Source of the DNA: Leptasterias polaris
Lineage: Eukaryota > Echinodermata > Asteroidea > Forcipulatida > Asteriidae
Assembly (NCBI GenBank): GCA_037783415.1
Contig: JAZGTN010000068.1
Location: 2,604,001-2,668,000 of the forward strand
Direction of reading: 5' to 3'
Length of the DNA stretch: 64,000 nucleotides
A program made the position numbers and the translations under genes. Shown in pieces: positions 1-12,200 of this stretch. The notes under the pieces are model-generated. The model searched no databases, was not told the DNA's origin, and saw only the letters and a program-made list of their open reading frames with translations. Each line of letters begins with the position of its first letter. The stretch's first letter is position 1.

Positions 1-996
1 GTCAATATTTCCCGCAAATAAATTAGCTCAACTTGAGGTACTTCACTGAAGACTCCTAGAGTGTTGACCTAAAGACCTATGTCAAGGACGGTGAGTCAAG
101 AGTACAGAGGCCTGCTGGGGTATTGTAATACTTTGGGTGTTGTTGAATGAAGCCCCGTGAAGACTTTAACCTGAGAGTTGTTGGTAGTGGGGCCCTTTTG
201 GTGGTACTTGTGACCAAAGTGTAAGGGTGGATGGGGGGATGGTGGTATGGGGCTCCACTGTTTGAAGTTACTAAGCATTCAACTGTTTGAAGGGAGTAGT
301 GAAGAGTTTAAGAAGCTGGTTTCAAATAATGGAGCTTGCAAACAAGATTGAGGAGTGTTTGCAGAGAAAAAGAGGGGAATGAAATTGAGTGCAAAAATGG
401 CCTCGTGTTGAAGGCTGAAGCTAAGATATGGTATGGTGCATGTGTGGATTGGGGATAGGAACTTCATGTATTTAGGCACACTGGTTATGTTCTTCCCACT
501 AGTACCCATCCTACAGAGAAACATTTCCATCTGGAATACTTTCAGAGTTAATCAAAATATATTTCTTATTGTGATTACTCTAAAATAATTACATGTTTGA
601 TGAATGTGAACAGAAACCATATCAAAATATAAATAATAAACAAATATTCTTATTTGTCATTTTTTATTTTTGACTATTGAAGGACCACACAATTTGGATG
701 CAATTGTTCACAGTTTGGTTAGTTGGTGTATTTAATGAAAATTAGAGAACAAGAATAATTTTCTTTTAAGTGCAAGTTGTAGTCGATTGATGGTGATGGA
801 CATGCATCAGTGTAAAATAAATCTTATCTGGCAAGATTCAAGAATACAGAGAAAAAGGAATGGGTTTTGATTTGCGCAAACATGAATGTAACATGCATGT
901 TGACCCACCATGTACATTGTAGGAAGCATGAGCAAGCCCAGGTGCCACTCGGGTTGGTTTTAATTTAGGCTCTACACTCGGTCATATCACTCCATC
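1..996. other. No gene seen
   Basis: AT-rich unique-looking sequence. Two adjoining short frames on the minus strand (96-530) have no recognisable composition or motif. Confidence 0.6.
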
Positions 997-1604
997 CAGA
1001 GCGTTAGCAGATCAGTGGGACAGAGCGTTAGGAGATCAGTGGGACAGAGCTTTAGGAGATCAGTGGGACAGAGCGATAGGAGATCAGTGGGACAGAGCGT
1101 TAGGAGACCAGTGGGACAGAGCGATAGGAGATCAGTGGGACAGAGCATTGGGAGATCAGTGGGACAGAGCATTGGGAGATCAGTGGGACAGAGCATTAGG
1201 AGATCAGTGGGACAGAGCATTGGGAGATCAGTGGGACAGAGCATTGGGAGATCAGTGGGACAGAGCATTGGGAGATCAGTGGGACAGAGCATTAGGAGAT
1301 CAGTGGGACAGAGCATTGGGAGATCAGTGGGACAGAGCATTGGGAGATCAGTGGGACAGAGCATTAGGAGATCAGTGGGACAGAGCTTTAGGAGATCAGT
1401 GGGACAGAGCGTTAGCAGATCAAGATCAGTGGGACAGAGCGTTAGCGTTGGGACATAGCGTTAGGAGATCAGTGGGACAGAGCGTTAGCAGATCAGTGGG
1501 ACATAGCGTTAGCAGATCAGTGGGACATAGCATTAGCAGATCAGTGGGACAGAGCGTTAGCAGATCAGTGGGACAGAGCGTTAGGAGATCAGTGGGACAG
1601 AGCA
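997..1604 (+). repeat. 24-bp tandem satellite, about 25 copies
   Basis: The unit is GATCAGTGGGACAGAGC plus a variable (G/A)TT(A/G)GGA segment. Because 24 is divisible by three, open frames run through it in several frames on both strands (peptides such as GDQWDRAL, RSVGQSI and CPTDLLML). Two sub-families differ at one position (GCATTG versus GCGTTAG), and they are clustered rather than mixed. One 6-base irregularity sits near 1418-1424 and one at 1443-1460. Confidence 0.95.
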
Positions 1605-1755
1605 TACCATCGGTATTCTTGACCCGGACTTCCTTGTGTTGAAAACTGAACATTTTTCAAGATGAATGTACACTGTACAGCATCAAGATATCTAAAGTCT
1701 CAAATAAACTCCATCTCAATAATCGTGTTGTGGTCATACACTGTCTAAAGCATCC

Positions 1756-1975
1756 AACTCAAGCTCTGATGGCTGAGTCATTAGAGTGAGGGTTCAAATC
1801 CTGGTCATGATACTTGTGTTCCTGGGTGAGACTTTTAAATTGCTTCATATCACCCAGGAGTAAATGGGTACCTGTGAGGGTGGACACTGTTGATGTGAAT
1901 GATAAGCAACCCAGGTGCGCCAATTTGGCTGCCGATGATGCATACTCCAAAGGAGTTGGGGACGGTTCAGGAATG
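1756..1975 (+). mobile_element. tRNA-derived SINE
   Basis: Box A-like TGGCTGAGTCA (1770-1780) and box B GGTTCAAATCC (1791-1801), then a body with CCTGGGTGAGAC, AATTGCTTCATATCACCCAG and GAGTAAATGGGTACCTGTGA. This head and body are of a type widespread in marine deuterostome genomes in my recollection. The 3' limit is approximate. Confidence 0.7.
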
Positions 1976-4900
1976 CTTGTCCAATAAACAGGGTTGGTAA
2001 TAGTGTAACATGCTTTGATAGAGTCTTTTATTCGTAAGTAAAAGTGCTGGAAAGGATAAGGGAAGAAAATGACCTGTGCACATCCTAGCCAACATTGGCT
2101 GTGTTTGACCAACGGAGGGCGTTATGCTCACACTACTCGACTCCTGACAAAACTACCAGAGCCTCGCCGTGATTTTTTTGTATTATGCATTCTTTGCGAC
2201 CGCAAACTGGGCGTTGTTACTTTGCATATTATGGCAATGGCTGCTGCTTTGCAGCACAACACATGGGGCACCAACAGTGGCTCTCTGTAACAAGGGCTGG
2301 TCCTTGAATGGTTCAGTGGAAAGTGCTCAAAAAGGCGCAACAAAAGCTTACTGTGGTAGTTGAATACTACGCTGGGACTGGGAGATTTAATTGTGGGTGG
2401 GTTTTTTTGTGTACATTTTTTTGCTGCCTGCAACTTAACTCTACACATTCTGAAACTTTCAGTTTGGCGTTGGGCATTCCAAAGGCTGTGGTCATCATTC
2501 CCATTTGGAAATCAATAATCGTGGATTTACATCAACATTTAAATTAAAATACCATTGTTGCATAACATTCCATTAAGAACTGTAGTACGGTTTCTCTTTT
2601 GCTTTTGGACTAACAACCGGCCCCAGTGTCGAACCAGACAACAGTTCTTACAAATCTGAGAAAATAGTTTACATTTAGGAATTGTGCACTTTGTGGTAAA
2701 AGCCTAAAACTTGTCATAAAGTTTAAGAATTTAGATACTATTTAGAGTGGATAATAAGAATCCCATGTTGGTATTTGCATATTTTAGGGGCATGCAATGG
2801 GTGGTGAACTCGAGACAGATGGGAATGAACACTTTAGGAAGTGGTAATGCACGCGTTAAAGTTTACTTTCACTGCCCAGACCAGTGTTCCCACAAGGTCA
2901 GTATACACTGAGAAGAAAGCTCTCTATTGAGACACACACAGCAGGCGACGATACTGTCAACATGGTATCAACACAGATTCCGTTCCAATGTAAGGCTTTA
3001 CAATTATTTGAAGGTCATGTTAACAAAACTATTCTGTACCTGGCTTAGTGTCGCGTTGCTATATCGGAGTGGGCTGGTAGTAGTTGGAATCCATTGTTGT
3101 TTAGCTGATATTCTTCGTCCATGGCTGGTTGATGGTTGGTTTGTTGAGTTGTTGGTTTTTGTTGTGCTTAATATGGTGGAGGTTGTCGGAACTGGCTCGA
3201 AGTGGTAAAAATGAATGGTGGAAATTGTCTAAACAATGGTTGAAAGTTCATCATACCATTTCCTTCCTCCATGATCATACCCAGTCACAAAAGTGTTACT
3301 TTCAATAAACACCCGATTAAAACCATAAAGTGGTGTTCTTCGGTCCATAAGTGAAACCGACAAAAACGGCTTCATTGAGGCAAAGTGATCCCAGAATGCT
3401 GTTTAAGTTGACTTACAGTGAATGCAGACTGCAATATTTCTCTTACGGAGTTGTGTAACAGTCAGTGAGCTTTCAGATTGAACTAATCAAGTAATTGAAT
3501 TGATTTTTATTGATTCAGAGATAGCGTAACAGGACTAATCGATTAGTGATACAAACACAATTAATCGATCCGGAGATTGTGTAATAGTAACAGACATGTG
3601 TTGATTATCAATTAATGCATCAATTAGTTGCACCGAGTCGTTCTGGTCTGCGGTGTGGTTTTTACTAACCATAGTTGGAGTAAAACGGCTTATTTCTGCG
3701 AGGTCTGAGCGCTGCAGGTTACTTCAAAACAAATTGGGTGGTGTCCCTCTTGTACGTCTGTGTAGTTCTTTTCGAATGCAACACGTTCATTTCTTAACAA
3801 CACATGTCTTTGGAAAACTTCACTTCCTCGAAATAATGTTTGGTTATTACTGACATGATATAATTTTCATCCAACTGTTAAGACAAAGCAAATTGGCTTG
3901 ATGGCAGGAATAGAAATAAAACAAAGATTAGTGAATGATTACAAAGTTTACACGACACAAATCCACCCAGTAGCCCCACAAATCTCTGTTTTTGTAAGCC
4001 TGGTGTAGTTCACAGAATCACTGTTGAAATAGAAACCGTTTTCGTGACCACCGAATTTGTTGCAGTTTTTACAGGTTGTTCGCCTACGGTTGTTTATTGA
4101 AAACTAAAAGATTGAATGAATTCAATCTTCCAAAAAGACATGCACCGTACTTTCATTTTGACATGAAGCCTTTTTTAATCGCCCATGATTTTTCGAGGTC
4201 AAAGAAGTTTGCAGGTCAATCGTTTTCTCCAAAATACGTTCATCCTTGAAGACAACAATGATTTGATTTGAAATGAATGAATGGCATCTTCTCAAACCCG
4301 ATCAAGAATCGGCCCTTCACAATTCATACTAATTGAATTGGGATTATGTGTTGAATGATTGAGTGCAATTCGGGTGTCAACGCGTTGTATTTTTGGTGAC
4401 AACTGTTGTTGGTGTGGCTCCTTAAATGAAATGTAGTCATGCAAGAGTAAACATTGTACCCATTTATTTATGTCTTTACAGATAGAATTGTAAATGTGGA
4501 TCATTTTTTAGTCCCTGGTGGTAGTTCGTAAGGTGAGGCCTTTTTGGTGCTGCTTGTTTGCATTCTCTTCTTCAAGGTACAATACGGGAGTTGCATTCAG
4601 TCTGAAAGCTCACTGATTCATTTAAAGGTTCTTGCCAGTACCAATCCTCAAGAGAAATGTATAGGCCTATTGTCTAAATTAATAACAATTAGTCAAAGTT
4701 GATGGTATTTTGAAGACCCCCTAATTACCGTGGTGGTAATCAAAATAAACACGCAACATGAATATGCACACAATATCTGACCAAACTATTATTTTTTCCC
4801 CCGTTAAAACATGATCATCTAATTTTACAAGGTTGGTTGTAGGGTGTGTTTATTGATAACTGTTACTCCATCATGAAAAAATGAGTTAAACACATGTAAT

Positions 4901-5018
4901 GTAGTGTTGTCTTGGCTCATGTCTATTTTTGTTGCTCCAAATGCCAAACTTGTTGCTGTTAGTGTTATCAGTGTTTTATTACATCTGGGAAGAGTAAGGA
5001 AGAGTAAAGCATCATTCA
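1976..5018. other. No gene seen; a spaced inverted repeat
   Basis: CAGTGAGCTTTCAGATTGAA near 3463 recurs inverted near 4599-4618 (CAGTGAGCTTTCAGACTGAA), which could be the ends of a 1.16-kb element. A related AGCTTTCAGATTATAACTAA lies at 5628. Between 3470 and 3620 there are several ATCGAT/ATTAAT-type words. No coding region. Confidence 0.4.
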
Positions 5019-5154
5019 CAGCCAACCTGTTAACATTTCAAATTACAAACTACGTAATGCTACACAGCCAACCTGTTAACATTTCAAATTACAAACTACG
5101 TAATGCTACACAGCCAACCTGTTAACATTTCAAATTACAAACTACGTAATGCTA
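5019..5154 (+). repeat. 46-bp tandem triplication
   Basis: Three nearly identical copies starting CAGCCAACCTGTTAACATTT at 5019, 5065 and 5111, each ending TACGTAATGCTA. Confidence 0.95.
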
Positions 5155-5327
5155 TTTTATGAAAACAACGAGAGGAATGGTTTGTATTTTGCCATGGATT
5201 TTATTCACTCATAATCGGCTTATTTTGATTTATACGGCAATCGGAATAAGCAATATAGAGATTTAGGGTCTCTTCATTCTATTTCTTTGACTTTCGCAAT
5301 ATTTCAGACAGAAACATATCTCTGAGG

Positions 5328-5400
5328 TAATAATAATAATTTAAAAAAACTTGTAAAGCGCCATCTATCTAAGACTAAACTTATTCCGAGGCGCATAAAA
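5328..5400 (-). mobile_element. Possible LINE/SINE 3' tail
   Basis: AATAATAATAATTT next to TTGTAAAGCGCC and AGGCGCATAAA. On the minus strand this is GGCGCTTTACAAG plus an ATT tail, the motif that ends the two LINE copies here. No coding part remains. Short, hence tentative. Confidence 0.35.
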
Positions 5401-7428
5401 ACCAAACAAAACAAAAAACAGAGAGAGTAACAAAAAAGATTACAAATTACGTAGCTTAGAAAGAAAATATGAGCACATTGAATAAAACAGTTACATAAAC
5501 GTGTCAGCAAAAACAAGTGGAAAAAATAACAAACAGTCAATCATAAGAAATATTGAACAGGTGAGTTTTTAGCAATGTTTTGAAAATGACCAGAGACTTT
5601 GTAGCTCGGAACTTAATAATCCCCGCGAGCTTTCAGATTATAACTAATTAATTTTCACATGTTATGTGAGTGATCCGATTGAAAAATATCGACTCAAAAT
5701 TAGTTGAGTCTAAAATGAAAAGAATACAATAGAATACAATAATTTGATGGATCACATGGTATGTTTAGCCTAGGCATATACCAGAGGTTTACTTTCTTCC
5801 ACCACTAGCAGTAGCAGCCTTTTTTGCATGCTTCGTTGCCGATACACACGTTGAATGGACTCGATCTTTAAAGTTCCAAGTTTTGATTTATTGTTGGATT
5901 GGTTATTATGGGTGGGCGTTCAACATTGTCGCAATAACTTCAAGCGTAGGCGAAAGTATTGTTCACTTACTTACCACGGTGCACGATTTCATAAATTAAC
6001 GCTAGCAGAACGTGCGTGACTCCATACATGTGGTTTGAACATTTATTTCTCATTCAAAGGGTTTTTTGTGTGGGAGGGGCATTTCAATAGCTGATAAATA
6101 AATCAATCTTTCTGTCTGTAGGGAAACCCTTCATGGTGCCCGTGCACTTTCTCAGAAACTTTTTCATCTTGAATTGACAGTTATACGTGTGACTTCACTG
6201 TAGGCGTTATTGAACATCGATTTATTAAAGCACGAGGGTTGGTGGTCATTGTAAAATTCTTTCATAAAACCAAGTAGCTAAATCAAGTGAAAACTACTAG
6301 TAAAGTAACGAATTTTCCCGTGGAAACCGCAATTTCTTCAAGCCTATTTACTGAGTCAAGCCGTAAAACCACACTTTACTTAAAGCTGAGACAGTTCACC
6401 AGCCAAACTATCTTATTGTATGTGTTGTTTGTGACGGTTAATGTTTCGCTTAGCAAGTAGGCTACTTTCCAGCTTAACTTGCTGCAGGTCACACATCCCC
6501 CATGCACAGTGTAGCAGCCTGCTCGTCCTTGTCACAAAACACGTGTGTCGGGTCATGGACCCAAACCGTGGTTGGTCTCCTTACTCATTCGAGTCCAACA
6601 AATACAGAAATGTTTTTTTAAATCTGTTGTTACGTGATTGATGGCGTATATCGGATTGTCAAATCCCATCCGGCCGTAGAAGCTTGCCGTGAATGAAGCT
6701 TACATCCCATGCAGCAAAACATGCAGAACTAAATCTCATACATGTATAACGAAAAATATGCGGTTTGTATCAAATACGGCCTACACGAGATATGTAAACT
6801 TGGGGGAGATTTTCCCACACCAAGTTTCATATCATTAAGATATACCTAGGCCTAATCAAAATAAACGTGCGAATGGACGTAAACTTCTGACCAAATATCA
6901 AGCCTTAATCAGTGCTTTTCGAAAACGTTAACCTAAAGTAGATACAATTTTAGCAAAAATTGGTTGTTGGCATGTGTTTTTGAAAACTAGAATATACGAA
7001 TTCAAATGTTCTTTTCCGAAACAAATAATGATAGATAAGATAGACATATTTATACAAACTTTATTATCCCACGGGTGTGTGTATTGTACATTTATGTAGA
7101 ACTAGTCATAGAAACATGTTAGGCCTAAGGTAAAATCTCACTGCCAAATATACGGGTCACAGTTGGCTCAATGTGAATGTTACCGCAAACCATTCCACTG
7201 TTCACTATAATGAACATGTGGAAACGCCCACTCACAGTGAATCCATCATCAGATCAGAGCGGTCATTTACTTCACACGGTTCATTCCACTGCGTGACCCT
7301 TTCCTCGTACTCCAGAATTTTCTTTCACTCTCAGGCTTGTTTTCCTCAAGAAACCGTAGTGTATGTGACTAGCCTGGTCTCTCTTGAGGACAGATGATTT
7401 GTAAGAATGTAGATGAACGAGTGGTACC
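5401..7428. other. No gene seen
   Basis: AT-rich sequence without open frames of note. Two copies of the TAGGCCTA octamer occur at 6847 and 7120. Confidence 0.6.
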
Positions 7429-7476
7429 AGGGGAGCGACTTGGAGCAATGTCAGGGGAGCGACTTGGAGCAATGTC
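7429..7476 (+). repeat. 24-bp tandem duplication
   Basis: AGGGGAGCGACTTGGAGCAA plus TGTC twice in direct succession, followed by a 12-base G tract at 7512. Confidence 0.85.
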
Positions 7477-7632
7477 AAGATGAAGGCTATAGACGTCCCT
7501 TGGAAGATAACGGGGGGGGGGGGAAATCAAAGTTCGGAGGGAAGTTCGGGTTTCTTAAAGGAAAGCATGAACTCTGTGAACGCTATTATTGTTTATGCAC
7601 CCTTTAGAGATACCCTTAATCAGACCTCTTGA

Positions 7633-8785
7633 GGTACATGGTTTATACACAAATAAAGTACATGGTGTATGCACTAAATATAAGATACAGTGTGTATTCA
7701 ACAACATGGGGTACAGGGTTCATTCTCTAACGTGAGGTACAGTTTGTACACACCAACACGAGGTACAGTTTGTACACACCTACAGTCATGTACATGAGGT
7801 GTAGGGTGTATTAACCAACATGAGGTACATGGTGTATTCACCAACATGAGGTACATGGTGTATTCACCAACATGGGGTACATGTGTATTCACCAACATGA
7901 GATACATGGTGTATTCACCAACATGAGGTACATGTGTATTCACCAACATGAGGTACATGGTGTATTCACCAACATGAGGTACATGGTGTATTCACCAACA
8001 TGAGGTACATGTGTATTCACCAACATGAGGTACATGGTGTATTCACCAACATGAGGTACATGTGTATTCACCAACATGAGGTACATGGTGTATTCACCAA
8101 CATGAGGTACATGGTGTATTCACCAACATGGTGTATTCACCAACATGAGGTAAAATTTGTACGCACCAACATGAGGTACATGGTGTACTCACCAACAAGA
8201 GGTACAGTTTGTACACACCTACAGTCATGTACATGAGGTGTAGGGTGTATTCACCAACATGAGGTACATGGTGTATTCACCAACATGAGGTACATGGTGT
8301 ATTCACCAACATGAGGAACATGGTGTATTCACCAACATGAGGTACATGGTGTATTCACCAACATGAGGTACATGGTGTATTCACCAACATGAGGTACAGT
8401 TTGTACACACCTACAGTCATGTACATGAGGTGTAGGGTGTATTCACCAACATGAGGTACATGGTGTATTCACCAACCTGAGGTACATGGTGTATTCACCA
8501 ACATGAGGAACATGGTGTATTAACCAACATGAGGTACATGGTGTACTCACCAACAAGAGGTACAGTTTGTACACACCTACAGTCATGTACATGAGGTGTA
8601 GGGTGTATTCACCAACATGAGGTGTAGGGTGTATTCACCAACATGAGGAACATGGTGTATTAACCAACATGAGGTACATGGTGTACTCACCAACAAGAGG
8701 TACAGTTTGTACACACCAACATGAGGTACATTGTGTATTCATCAACGCGGGGGTACAGGGTGTATTCACCACCAACAAACCCTCA
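7633..8785 (+). repeat. 26-bp satellite with longer-range structure
   Basis: The unit is ACCAACATGAGGTACATGGT plus GTATTC, with 24-base variants (ACATGTGTATTC). A distinct variant, CCTACAGTCATGTACATGAG followed by GTGTAGGGTGT, recurs at about 7779, 8218, 8410 and 8576, each time after GGTACAGTTTGTACACA, so several basic units form a larger repeat. The edges (7633-7760 and beyond 8700) are progressively diverged, as expected from unequal exchange. Open frames within are artefacts. Confidence 0.95.
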
Positions 8786-9240
8786 ATGTATACAGGCTGT
8801 ATGCAGCCTCAGGCGGTACAGATGTGTGCAACCTCGTAGATACCGTGTATGGTGTGGACCCTCATAATGAACAGGGTGTATGCATGATGATATACACTCT
8901 CAAAGTTTCAATTAACCATTTAGCCCCATAACATGTATACATGATCCCTTGAACCCTCTCGAGTTATGATTTAAAAACAAGTCTGAAAGTTGATCCTCTC
9001 AAGTAATAAATAGCCTCTTAGTTTTGAGGAGTGAATAGATTGGATACTCTCACGGATGAGGTTACATTTGCCATCTCGACGGAGTTTGAGGGTATATGGG
9101 CCTCGGTAAGTTACTGGGTGTCATAAGAGGGTACATTGTGTTACGAGTAGAGGCTACATAGACATCGGTGTAGTATGACATTTCATTTCACATCAGAGAA
9201 AGTTACTTCATCGTTTCAAGTTAGTTAGAAGTTAGGGTTA
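8786..9240 (+). repeat. Strongly diverged edge of the 26-bp satellite
   Basis: Scattered remnants such as GGTGTATGCATGATGATATA, GGGTGTATTCACC-like words and repeated ACTCTCA/CCTCTCA continue past the clear array with no register. Nothing else is recognisable. Confidence 0.4.
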
Positions 9241-12200
9241 ACTAACTCACATTACGGCAGATTTTTCAAGAACAATTATTTGCAAAACCACCATCGTGGA
9301 ACACTTTGCATGACCTTCTTCCAATAACAGGTATTTTCCCGGGGGGGGGGGGGGGGGGGTTACATTATAAAAATTGCTTGCAAAAAACACTCACTCCAAC
9401 TTACAACAGAAAGCCGCTATATATGCTGAAAGAAAAACTGATTCTTCAACTCGTATTCTTTAACTCTCGGCAGGTCATTCTTGTTTCCGATTACCCTTTC
9501 TTCCAGAATGGACACAACGGAGGGGTTACTTTTCACCATCGAAAGCCTCTTTTTGTATTCAAAGTTATGTAGAAGTAGTGCCAGAGGAGGGTGGAATTAG
9601 ATTGAGCTCAAGCTTCACGTTGGTAAACACCCATAGAATGAAAAATGCACAAAGCTCTCTATATCATGTGGGAATAAATCCCCAAGGCCCCCTGGCGAAT
9701 CTCTTCTGAGGGTAGGGTGGGAGGTTTTTTGTTGAATGGCAGCAAAAAGCATGACCACGGTAGAGTATACAGCTAAATGGGGGACAACGTGGAACTATAC
9801 TAGGGAAAAATGGACATTGCCGATGTAGAATCATCTATAGATAAGAATAATGTTATCAAGTGGCGGGTTCAACAACTTTCAAATAAAATAAAGAGTGTCT
9901 GGGGTGATTTGGGGTTTATGGATGAGAGATACATACATAGAACTTGTGACCTTGTTTCAGAAAGAGTGACATTCCAAGGCATTTTTCTGCAGACAAGATC
10001 TCCATGTTATTATTACAGGGAGTTACTCATATTGTAATCGTGTTTTAAAATGAGATTATTAAGTAACGACTTCTAGACAGTGTTTGAGATGTGGAGCAAG
10101 AAAAATCTCTCTTTATCACCAAAGTAATATGTTCAAAAATTGGCCACTAGTGTCGTCTCGTACTCGTAGAATGTACGATTTATCTTCCATTGAGCTGTGC
10201 AGACATAGTGTTTCCTGCAGGAAGTCCAGGCTCTGTGGCTTTTCTGTACACTGTGATGTGACGATGAGTTACACGTGTCTCCTTTATCTATACCTCCGTG
10301 CTTCATCTCATGATCTTACAGTCATCTTTACAGAGGAGGTGGGCATCTTAGCGTTTTGTGTCTGCTCTTTTCCCACGTTTCCACCTCCACGCTCCAATGT
10401 AATGCGTTTTACACAACCCCCTGGCCCATTCATCCACGCTCAGACAACATGGTAGGCTGGTAGGGGCCTTCTATTCTACTACCGAAGCTCACCGCATACT
10501 TCAGATAAAAGGCTCAATTGAAATTTTCCCCCCTTTTGATCCCACGAAATCACGCTTACATACTCCGCAGATGGTAGGGCCACTGACCAGTCTAAATGGC
10601 GTGGCGTCAGAGATAACCCAAGGACAAACCAAACTATTGCACAGTCAGTCTGTTTAGAAGAATCATGGAGGGTAGTGGTAGCACCAGTTAAAGACTAACT
10701 AATTACATTTAAAAAACGCATAAAGAAGAATCATCTTCACAATGGCATGTCAAAATACAAAGGATCAAGGAATATTGTGACTGACGTAAATTATTCTTGC
10801 CGCAAAGTGAATTGAATGCACTCTCCGCACTAAGTTGCTAGAGTGTGAATGATGTAAAACGCGGTCTCCCATGAGCAAACAGATTACATAATATTGTACA
10901 TTTTCTTTGGTAAGCTGTGGTCTGTGAAGATACATAGTTAAATGCAAGTGGTGGGATGTAATTTCAGGGTTTGGTGTAGTTCTGATGTTGTGAGTTTGTC
11001 CATGATCCCTGTTCGTGGCAAGGGCTTGGGAGGGGGATTCTAACCCCGCAAACCCCGCAACTTTCCCACTCTTATGCAATATTATGCAATCCCCTAACCC
11101 TCTGCATGTCGTGGGCGTGGACTGTCATCATGGAGGACGGGTCGTAATGGTCCGTGGTTTATAAACAGTTACTAGGGGTACGGGTTGAGTGAAGACTGTA
11201 TTTTCGTCGGTTTACTGGATACGGCTACAGCTGGGTCGCTGCGTCAGCATGCGTTGAAGTATAGGACGTCCTTAGCTACACCCTTAGAAACAATCATAGC
11301 CGTAGCTGTTGCCGCTAATTCGGATAAGGCCTCAGTATTACCTGTCACTGTTCCGTGTTTGTTCAGGGACAACATAGCTTTCAGATGTCATTTATTTTTG
11401 CTGAATTAAATGAAAAGTGGCAAGGACTGAATTGGTAACTTTCACTGTATGCAAAGAGTAACTAGCCAATAGGGCTGTTTGTGAAAATGTCCCATATTTT
11501 GTGGTGATCGGGCAGTGAATGGATTATGATAAATTAACTCGAGGGACTCCCGGCATTTACCTTTGTGAGACTAAAAGGAAAAGGAAACACCACCAAATGC
11601 AAAGCCTCTTAAGTCGACCGCAATTCCCATGATGCCTTTTGGCCGATTTATTTCCAGCAAAGTTTTGAACTACTTTGCAGATAATAATGGAAGGCCTACA
11701 GTTAAACAGCCATTCTACTTTGTATAAACGGAAACAGCATACACTTTTATAGTTTTATGGTGCTCAGTTGAACAAGTGTAAAACCTACACTTCATTCTAA
11801 AGTGCCATTTTACGAATGTCAAGAATGTTAATGTGGACAGATAACAATACAACCCTTCATAGAAAAAAAATTGTATTCAAAGTTGGAATTTATATTACAC
11901 TCAATCTGTCCACACGGTAGGATCTCTGTTTTTCTTTGGTTGCACGTAAAGGAGACTGAAGTAAATTTGAATTCTGCAGTTTTCAACAAACACGCCTTAC
12001 AACCATCCTATGAAAACTTCATCAAATTAGGCGGCCACGTTTAGGCCAAAAAGAGAAAAAAACGGTTTATGTTTAGTCACTTTTATGTACACGCTCATAC
12101 ACGCCCATTACAATTGAGGCAGTTAAAATAAGCAATAACGATTTAGGGGATCTTCGAATGCTATTTTCCTGACTTTGAAATGATTTCCAAATGGAATGTT

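Noticed and set aside
1015..1653. Long repetitive open frames with GDQWDRAL, RSVGQSI and CPTDLLML peptides
   Set aside because: Products of a stop-free 24-bp satellite. They exist in several frames and both strands, with no promoter, splice or composition evidence of coding.
7698..8236. Open frames encoding HVPHVGEYTMYLML- or HQHEVHGVFTNM-type repeats
   Set aside because: Read-through of the 26-bp satellite.
10084..10455. 123-codon open frame
   Set aside because: No domain, no splice context, irregular composition; expected by chance in this much sequence.
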